NCBI RefSeq assembly: GCF_003610735.1
Contig: NZ_RAQM01000014.1
Span: 1-50,270, forward strand
Source of the DNA: Tenacibaculum lutimaris
GTDB taxonomy: Bacteria; Bacteroidota; Bacteroidia; Flavobacteriales; Flavobacteriaceae
Reading direction: 5' to 3'
Length of the DNA stretch: 50,270 bases
A model generated the notes under the pieces. The model ran no database searches and was not told where the DNA came from. It saw nothing but the letters and a program-made list of their open reading frames with translations. The translations under genes and the position numbers were made by a program. Below, one piece after another: positions 45,245 through 50,270 of the stretch. Numbering within the stretch: the first letter of the stretch is position 1; every line of letters begins with the position of its first letter.

Positions 45245-46525
45245 ATGAAAAATAAAATTACACCACTTTTTTTACTGGCTATTTTACTGAGTCTTTATTT
45301 AGCCTCTTGTAAAAATACATCTGAAAAACCTGTAAAAACAGAAATCAATACAGTGTTTAAAGTAGAAGCAGATAATAAAGATATTATAAAGTCTTCAGAA
45401 GAAGAAAGTAAGACTCTTGGTAGTTTTAAAAGCCGTTTAAGGCCAGATGAACAATTAGAACTCAAAACAATTTATAACGATACTGTAACTTTTTTAAGTT
45501 ACGATGATAATTATGATTATTGGTATTTTTTAGCTAAAAAAAACAAGGATACTGTACAAATAATGTATTATGATATTCCGATAAATGAATTAGTGAAAGG
45601 AGATACAATTTCCATAAAATGGGAATTGAAAATTTTGCAAGAAGCGGGCGATGAAGATATAACATACTTAAAACCGTATTTAGTTTCATTTAACAAAATA
45701 AGTTCAAGTATATCTGATAATAATAGCATAAAAATTTTATGGCGGGATACGGTGTATGACGAAGAATTAAAAACAGATATTAACACCATTGTTCTGAATA
45801 AAGAGTATCAAAAAAATATTACTCAACCCGAAAGAGCGGCTTTAGGGTATGTCGTTACCTTTGTGGGGAATGAATGCGAATGGGATGGAAGAAATCCTAA
45901 TGAAAGCAGAAGCAACTTAGAGTGTAAACTGCTCACTTATTTAGATTTAGGTTACCAATGTTCCGACAGACATTTAGACTTTTTAAACCAATGGTTTTCA
46001 AAAGATTCTGTGTCGATAGAAAAATTGAAACGCTGTACCACAATACCAAATGGCGCTACGATGCAATCAACATTTGATGAAATTTTATTGGAAACAAATA
46101 CTCAAAATCAAATAATAACAATCACTTATAAAGTTAAGGTTATAAATGTCCGAGAGAGTAGTGTAATTCGTTACATCACAACAGATATCTTTAAATATAA
46201 TTCAGAAGGAATAATTTTAGTAGATTCAGAAAGAAGAGCAAATAATTCTTTTGTTATTTCCTGTGGTTCTGGTTGCGCAATGATCTATACAGAAAACAAA
46301 ATTGTAACTAACAACAATTTTAGTGAAGTAACCTTTAAAGTAGAAATGTTTGTTAACGAAGTTCTGTCAAAAGAATACGAGGAAACCTATAGCTATATAT
46401 GCAAGCCTTCAAATAATGAGACTGAAATAAAATTAAAGGGAGATGATGATTATAATATAGAAAATCAACATTCAGAAATTCAGAAGCAACTTAAATCATA
46501 TATACCTAAAATATGTACAAACTAA
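45245..46525 (+). CDS. large lipoprotein with many cysteines, unknown function
   Basis: A 426-residue lipoprotein (lipobox SLYLASCKN, Cys22). The mature part has an N-terminal beta region, then a Cys-containing segment (VGNECEWDGRNPNESRSNLE followed by more Cys) that suggests disulfides, then a beta-rich end. No family recognised. It is the last gene of the operon, 14 bases after the previous one; I see no clear terminator after it. Confidence 0.7.
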   Translation: MKNKITPLFLLAILLSLYLASCKNTSEKPVKTEINTVFKVEADNKDIIKSSEEESKTLGSFKSRLRPDEQLELKTIYNDTVTFLSYDDNYDYWYFLAKKNKDTVQIMYYDIPINELVKGDTISIKWELKILQEAGDEDITYLKPYLVSFNKISSSISDNNSIKILWRDTVYDEELKTDINTIVLNKEYQKNITQPERAALGYVVTFVGNECEWDGRNPNESRSNLECKLLTYLDLGYQCSDRHLDFLNQWFSKDSVSIEKLKRCTTIPNGATMQSTFDEILLETNTQNQIITITYKVKVINVRESSVIRYITTDIFKYNSEGIILVDSERRANNSFVISCGSGCAMIYTENKIVTNNNFSEVTFKVEMFVNEVLSKEYEETYSYICKPSNNETEIKLKGDDDYNIENQHSEIQKQLKSYIPKICTN

Positions 46526-46575
46526 AACAGAAGGAAGACCATACAAGAAGCAAAAAAAACTAATTCATAAAGAAC

Positions 46576-46629
46576 ATGATAGAAGAATACTATGCGGGAA
46601 AACCTGTCATTGAGAAAAAATTAGCTTAA
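46576..46629 (+). pseudogene. possible gene remnant
   Basis: ATG to TAA encodes MIEEYYAGKPVIEKKLA, which reads like a protein end rather than random AT-rich DNA. It lies in the 156 bases between the six-gene operon and mnmE. It may be a decayed gene tail or chance. Confidence 0.2.
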
Positions 46630-46681
46630 TGTATTGATATTGTTGGGTTTTGTTTCTTTTGGTTTCCTTTGTTTTCGTTTC

Positions 46682-48076
46682 TTACTTCCCTATACAGAAA
46701 TTTCCAAAAATATGACCTAAAATATCTTTATCAACATCATACTCACCAGTAATATTTCCTAAATGACGTAAACATTCTCGAATATCAATAGCAAATAAGT
46801 CAGAAGAGATATCTAACTCAATACCATTTTTAACAGAGTTAATACTTTCTAAAGCATGGTTTAGGGCTTCAAAGTGACGTGAATTTGTAACAATAGTTTC
46901 GTTATTACTTAAAGCTCCTGTGTTCACTAATGAGATAAGCTCTTTTTTAAGCTCGTCAATCCCAATATTTTGTTTAGCAGAGAGTAAAATTAAGTTTTCA
47001 ATATCTGATTGTAAAATAGAGGAATCATGGCAAGATAACGTGTCTATTTTATTGGCTATAACTAATAAACGTTTGTTGGGAAAACGTTGGTGTATTGTAT
47101 CAATTTCTTCTAGAAATAATTCTTTAGAATGTATGTATTTATTTGAATCAATTAAGAAGATAATTAGTTGCGCATTTTCTGCTTTTTCATAGGCTTTTTT
47201 AATACCTATATTTTCAACAACATCTTCAGTTTCTCTAATACCAGCAGTATCTATAAAACGGAAAACAACACCATCAATAATTAGTTCATCTTCAATAGCA
47301 TCACGAGTAGTACCAGCAATATCGGATACAATAGCTTTTTCTTCGTTTAGTAAGGCATTTAACAACGTAGATTTACCAACGTTAGGTTCTCCAATAATAG
47401 CAACAGGAATTCCATTTTTCATAGCATTTCCAAAAGCAAAAGAATCAATTAAACGCTTTAAAACAGCTGATATCTTAGCAACCAATTCTTTAAATTTGGT
47501 TCTATCAGCAAACTCAACATCTTCACCAGAAAAATCTAGTTCAAGCTCAATTAATGCAGCGAAATCTAATAGTTGAGCTCTTAATTCTTTTAATTCATTG
47601 GTGATACCTCCACGCATCTGCTGAATTGCCATTTGATGAGAAGCAGCAGAATTAGAAGCAATTACATCAGCAACAGCTTCCGCTTGTGATAAGTCCATCT
47701 TGCCATTTAAAAAAGCGCGCATGGTAAATTCGCCATTATCAGCCATTCTACAACCATTTTGCAGGAAAAGTTGAATGATTTCTTGTTGAATAAAACTAGA
47801 ACCATGACACGAAATCTCAACTACATCTTCACCAGTATAAGAGTGTGGATTTTTAAAAATAGATACTAAAACTTGATCAATAACAACTCCATTATTTACA
47901 ATATGACCTAAATGTAAGGTGTGAGATTTTTGATTTAATAATGATTTATTTTTTTTTATAGAAGAGAAAAATGAATCTACAATTTTTATCGATTTTTCTC
48001 CAGAAAGTCTAATAACAGCAATGGCACCAACACCCGCAGGTGTAGCTAAAGCAATAATTGTATCGTTTTGTATCAT
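46682..48076 (-). CDS. mnmE: tRNA modification GTPase MnmE
   Basis: With MnmG it installs carboxymethylaminomethyl groups on U34 of certain tRNAs. The 464 residues show the full plan: tetrahydrofolate-binding N-terminal domain (1-120, TIIALATPAGVGAIAVIRLSG), helical domain, and a GTPase inserted at about 220-375 (GEPNVGKSTLLNAL, DIAGTTRDAIED, DTAG, NKID). It ends in the essential C-terminal C-x-GK motif (FCIGK). A candidate -7 element lies almost on top of the start codon. Confidence 0.97.
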   Translation of the reverse strand: MIQNDTIIALATPAGVGAIAVIRLSGEKSIKIVDSFFSSIKKNKSLLNQKSHTLHLGHIVNNGVVIDQVLVSIFKNPHSYTGEDVVEISCHGSSFIQQEIIQLFLQNGCRMADNGEFTMRAFLNGKMDLSQAEAVADVIASNSAASHQMAIQQMRGGITNELKELRAQLLDFAALIELELDFSGEDVEFADRTKFKELVAKISAVLKRLIDSFAFGNAMKNGIPVAIIGEPNVGKSTLLNALLNEEKAIVSDIAGTTRDAIEDELIIDGVVFRFIDTAGIRETEDVVENIGIKKAYEKAENAQLIIFLIDSNKYIHSKELFLEEIDTIHQRFPNKRLLVIANKIDTLSCHDSSILQSDIENLILLSAKQNIGIDELKKELISLVNTGALSNNETIVTNSRHFEALNHALESINSVKNGIELDISSDLFAIDIRECLRHLGNITGEYDVDKDILGHIFGNFCIGK

Positions 48077-48080
48077 GTTG

Positions 48081-48088
48081 CAAAATTA
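48081..48088 (-). promoter_or_regulatory. candidate -7 element at the mnmE start
   Basis: TAATTTTG read leftward, matching TAnnTTTG, only 4 bases before the ATG. If used, the transcript would begin at or inside the start codon. The -33 region is poor. Confidence 0.3.
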
Positions 48089-48246
48089 CCTAATTATAAA
48101 AGAATTTTGTTAAAATATTTTAATTCTGTTTTTTTCCTTTGCCTCTAAAGGAAAATCCCCCTTTTTTTAATTTGATTTTTTTGAATCTAAAAATTAGCAG
48201 TACTTTTACTTTAAAGTTTTTAGAACTTGAAAAACGTTAATCCCTC

Positions 48247-48278
48247 AAAATAATACAATTCCCAATCAGTATTATTTT
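48247..48278. repeat. 10-base perfect inverted repeat
   Basis: AAAATAATAC (48247-48256) and GTATTATTTT (48269-48278) with 12 bases between. It could be an operator or a hairpin; T-rich sequence follows on the right. Confidence 0.6.
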
Positions 48279-48320
48279 ATTTTCCTCAGTTAAAATTTAT
48301 TGGACATCCTTGTGTATTGA

Positions 48321-48341
48321 AGTATTGTTAAAAGCAATACT
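48321..48341. repeat. hairpin AGTATTGTT / AGCAATACT
   Basis: Nine-pair stem including one T-G pair around a 3-base loop, 24 bases before the C4 runs. Confidence 0.55.
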
Positions 48342-48364
48342 AGGACGTGCGTAACCCTTAATTA

Positions 48365-48389
48365 CCCCATCCCCATTTACCCCATCCCC
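48365..48389 (-). other. four-tract G-quadruplex motif (C4 runs on the + strand)
   Basis: On the + strand the layout is C4, AT, C4, ATTTA, C4, AT, C4. The - strand therefore has four G4 tracts with loops of 2, 5 and 2, an ideal intramolecular quadruplex pattern. It can also be seen as two copies of TTACCCCATCCCC (48362-48374 and 48377-48389) with a 15-base period. This is very unusual composition for such AT-rich DNA and sits about 95 bases before the SprB-repeat gene. Confidence 0.8.
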
Positions 48390-48483
48390 GTATGGTTTTA
48401 GGTAAAACTAAAACTTTTATAAGTATATGTTTTCTAGAAAAGTCTAGAGAAATATTAAAAAAAGTTAATTAAAAAGTAAAGGT

Positions 48484-50270
48484 ATGGGAATGAAAACTAC
48501 TCATTTTAAAAAATTAATTCTTGCCTTATTGTTGTTTAGTGTGAATTATATTTTTTCACAAACAACAGTATCTATGCAAAGTCCCTGTAGTATTTCTGGC
48601 TGCGGAGCCCAGGATGTAGAGATAGGGAGTGTTTATATAGGAGATATAAACGGAGATCCAATTAGTACTTGTACAGTAGGACAGCCTCTTTCTAATGTTT
48701 ATTTGTATTTAGATATTTCTAAAGCAGCAAGTAAAATAGATTTGTATATGCAATTCTATTTAATGAATGGTACAGATAAAATAGATAAAGATGGAAATGT
48801 TTATGTAGGAACCGATAAAATAAGTATTGGTATACCAGGATCAATTAGTCCAGGAATATATCAAATGTTTGAGTTAATGAATTACACATGTGGTGAGGAG
48901 TTAACCTTAACAGATGTATATATTTCTTGGCAAACACCAGGTAGTGCTGGTGGTCCTGGATGTGCAGTTCAAACGTCAAAATGTTCAGGAGAAAATTTAC
49001 CACCAATAGATGTGCAAACACCTATTGCACCCGATTTTACATTCGAGTATAATTGTGGAGCTAATGGTAGTGGATTTCAAGGAGTAACATTTACAAATAC
49101 TTCTACAGGAGGAGATGGAGTATTGACTTATGAATGGAGTTTTGGAACAGATTCTTCTCCAAGTATAGCAACGACAGAAGGTCCTCATCTTGTTGGTTAT
49201 AGTAGTGCGGGTTCAAAAATGGTCATGTTAACAGTAACAGATGAAGATGGTGATACAAACTCAATAACAAAAAATATTATGATTGATAGCACTCCTACAG
49301 CTGCTATTGTTGGAACGAATATTACTTGTAATGGAGTTAATGATGGTATAGCTGATTTAACAGTAACAGGGGGAAAAGCTCCTTATACCTATTTATGGAG
49401 TACGGGAGCCACTACAGAAGACGTAAGTGGCTTAGGAGTAGGAACACATAATGTTATCGTAACTGATGCCAATGGTTGTATAGCACTAGCGGATGTTACT
49501 ATAACAGAACCACCAATATTATCTCTTTCTCTTTTAGGAAGTGATTTAAGTTGTGGAGGAAGTGATGGAGCTATTGATTTGACAGTGTCAGGAGGAACAG
49601 CAGATTATACTTACTTATGGAATACAGGAGCAACTACAGAAGACCTTAGTGGGTTAACAGAGGGGACTTATACAGTTACCGTTACTGATGCCAATGGTTG
49701 TCAAGAAGTAGATTCTATTACCTTAGTATCAAATGATGATGAAGATCCTGTAATAAGTGTTCCAGAAGCGTTAGGCATTGAGGGGTGTGATGAAAATGAT
49801 ATTACAAGTCTTAATGCTAGGTATCCTTTTAGTTTATCTGAATCTTCGGATATAAAAGGTAGTTTTTATACAACAGGTTATATAGCTTCAGATGATGGAA
49901 CAATAGCAAGTATAACTTATATAGATGCGATTAGTTCTGATGATGGATGTATAACTACAGTTACAAGAACGTTTACTGTAACAGATACTTGTGGTAAAAC
50001 AGGAACAGATTCAATGGTAATTACAATAGTAGATACTACAGATCCAGTATGGGTAAATGAGCCAATGGATATGACAAGTGTAGAGTGTGATCCATCGACA
50101 AATGCACAAGCATTTAGTGATTGGTTAGCAAGCTTTAGTGGAAGTGATAGTTGTGGAACAGCTATAGTAACTCATAACAGTACCGGTTTAAGTGATTTAT
50201 GTGGAGGAACAGGCTCAGAAACTGTAACCTTTACGTTAACGGACGAGTGTGGAAATGATATTACGAAAGA
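48484..50270 (+). CDS. large secreted SprB-repeat surface protein, 5' part
   Basis: Open to the window edge with no stop (595 codons seen). The signal peptide starts at ATG 48484 or 48490 and is cut near NYIFSQ (residue 25). A Cys-rich N-terminal domain (about 30-180) is followed by a PKD-like domain (about 184-268; LTYEWSFGTDSSP). Two SprB repeats follow (about 280-345 and 355-412) that share YTYLW, TGATTED and VTDANGC. Then come HYR-like beta modules (from about 420; TFTVTDTCGKTG and FTLTDECGND). This is the plan of type IX-secreted adhesins such as the gliding adhesin SprB; the C-terminal sorting domain would lie beyond the window. Adhesion or gliding is inferred. Confidence 0.88.
   Translation, partial: MGMKTTHFKKLILALLLFSVNYIFSQTTVSMQSPCSISGCGAQDVEIGSVYIGDINGDPISTCTVGQPLSNVYLYLDISKAASKIDLYMQFYLMNGTDKIDKDGNVYVGTDKISIGIPGSISPGIYQMFELMNYTCGEELTLTDVYISWQTPGSAGGPGCAVQTSKCSGENLPPIDVQTPIAPDFTFEYNCGANGSGFQGVTFTNTSTGGDGVLTYEWSFGTDSSPSIATTEGPHLVGYSSAGSKMVMLTVTDEDGDTNSITKNIMIDSTPTAAIVGTNITCNGVNDGIADLTVTGGKAPYTYLWSTGATTEDVSGLGVGTHNVIVTDANGCIALADVTITEPPILSLSLLGSDLSCGGSDGAIDLTVSGGTADYTYLWNTGATTEDLSGLTEGTYTVTVTDANGCQEVDSITLVSNDDEDPVISVPEALGIEGCDENDITSLNARYPFSLSESSDIKGSFYTTGYIASDDGTIASITYIDAISSDDGCITTVTRTFTVTDTCGKTGTDSMVITIVDTTDPVWVNEPMDMTSVECDPSTNAQAFSDWLASFSGSDSCGTAIVTHNSTGLSDLCGGTGSETVTFTLTDECGNDITK

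Larger units (their letters stand above)
48089..48483. other. structured non-coding region upstream of the SprB-repeat gene
   Basis: No coding frame. From left to right it holds a 10-base inverted repeat (48247-48278), a second hairpin (48321-48341), four C4 runs (48365-48389) and two TCTAGA copies 4 bases apart (48433-48438, 48443-48448). A weak rightward promoter-like pair is TTG at 48181 and TACTTTTA at 48201. The leader would then be about 270 bases long. Confidence 0.6.

Noticed and set aside
48997..49188. Leftward 63-codon frame
   Set aside because: Antisense to the PKD-like region of the SprB-repeat gene; low-complexity Cys/Ser/Ile composition produced by the opposite strand.
49318..49719. 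DNA repeats that might suggest a CRISPR or mobile repeat
   Set aside because: They are two in-frame SprB protein repeats within one coding sequence.

Overview
The window is AT-rich chromosomal DNA from a member of the Bacteroidota, almost certainly a marine Flavobacteriaceae of the Tenacibaculum type. This rests on overall gene style: two Bacteroidetes-type TonB-dependent receptors, a FecI/FecR pair with a DUF4974-like FecR tail, a GlmU-like sugar nucleotidyltransferase, LytTR signalling with a TPR sensor, a SprB-repeat surface protein, and promoters of the Bacteroidetes form (TTTG or TTG, about 19 bases, then TAnnTTTG). The genus is inference. I saw no rRNA, tRNA, CRISPR array, prophage or intact insertion sequence.

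Layout. 0-7 kb: end of a possible gene, a caspase-like peptidase, a secreted alpha/beta hydrolase, a SHOCT protein, guanine deaminase, a lipoprotein with one haem-binding motif, fumarase and a 58-residue membrane protein that forms its own transcription unit. 7-19 kb: a TonB-dependent receptor, yidC, pyrG, rpmH and carB (without the usual C-terminal regulatory domain), a thioesterase pair and the GlmU-like protein. 19-23 kb: sigma factor, FecR and TonB receptor operon. 23-28 kb: ddl-coaD-M14 peptidase operon diverging from a PASTA protein and rluD. 28-36.7 kb: leftward genes for a thioredoxin-like protein, MscS channel, amino-acid permease, FdhF/YdeP-type molybdoenzyme, a coupled pair of related membrane proteins, a DUF457-type membrane protein, an unknown protein and a GreA/GreB C-terminal-domain protein. 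36.7-40 kb: a structured non-coding stretch, then a TPR histidine kinase and an overlapping LytTR regulator.

40-46.6 kb is the accessory part. It holds two lipoproteins, then a compact six-gene operon (41.7-46.5 kb) of membrane proteins, lipoproteins and one small soluble protein that I cannot assign. After mnmE comes a 407-base non-coding region with two strong inverted repeats and a motif of four C4 runs (four G4 runs on the other strand, a textbook quadruplex pattern). It sits just upstream of a large secreted SprB-repeat protein that runs off the right edge. This upstream region and the six-gene operon are the most interesting parts of the window.
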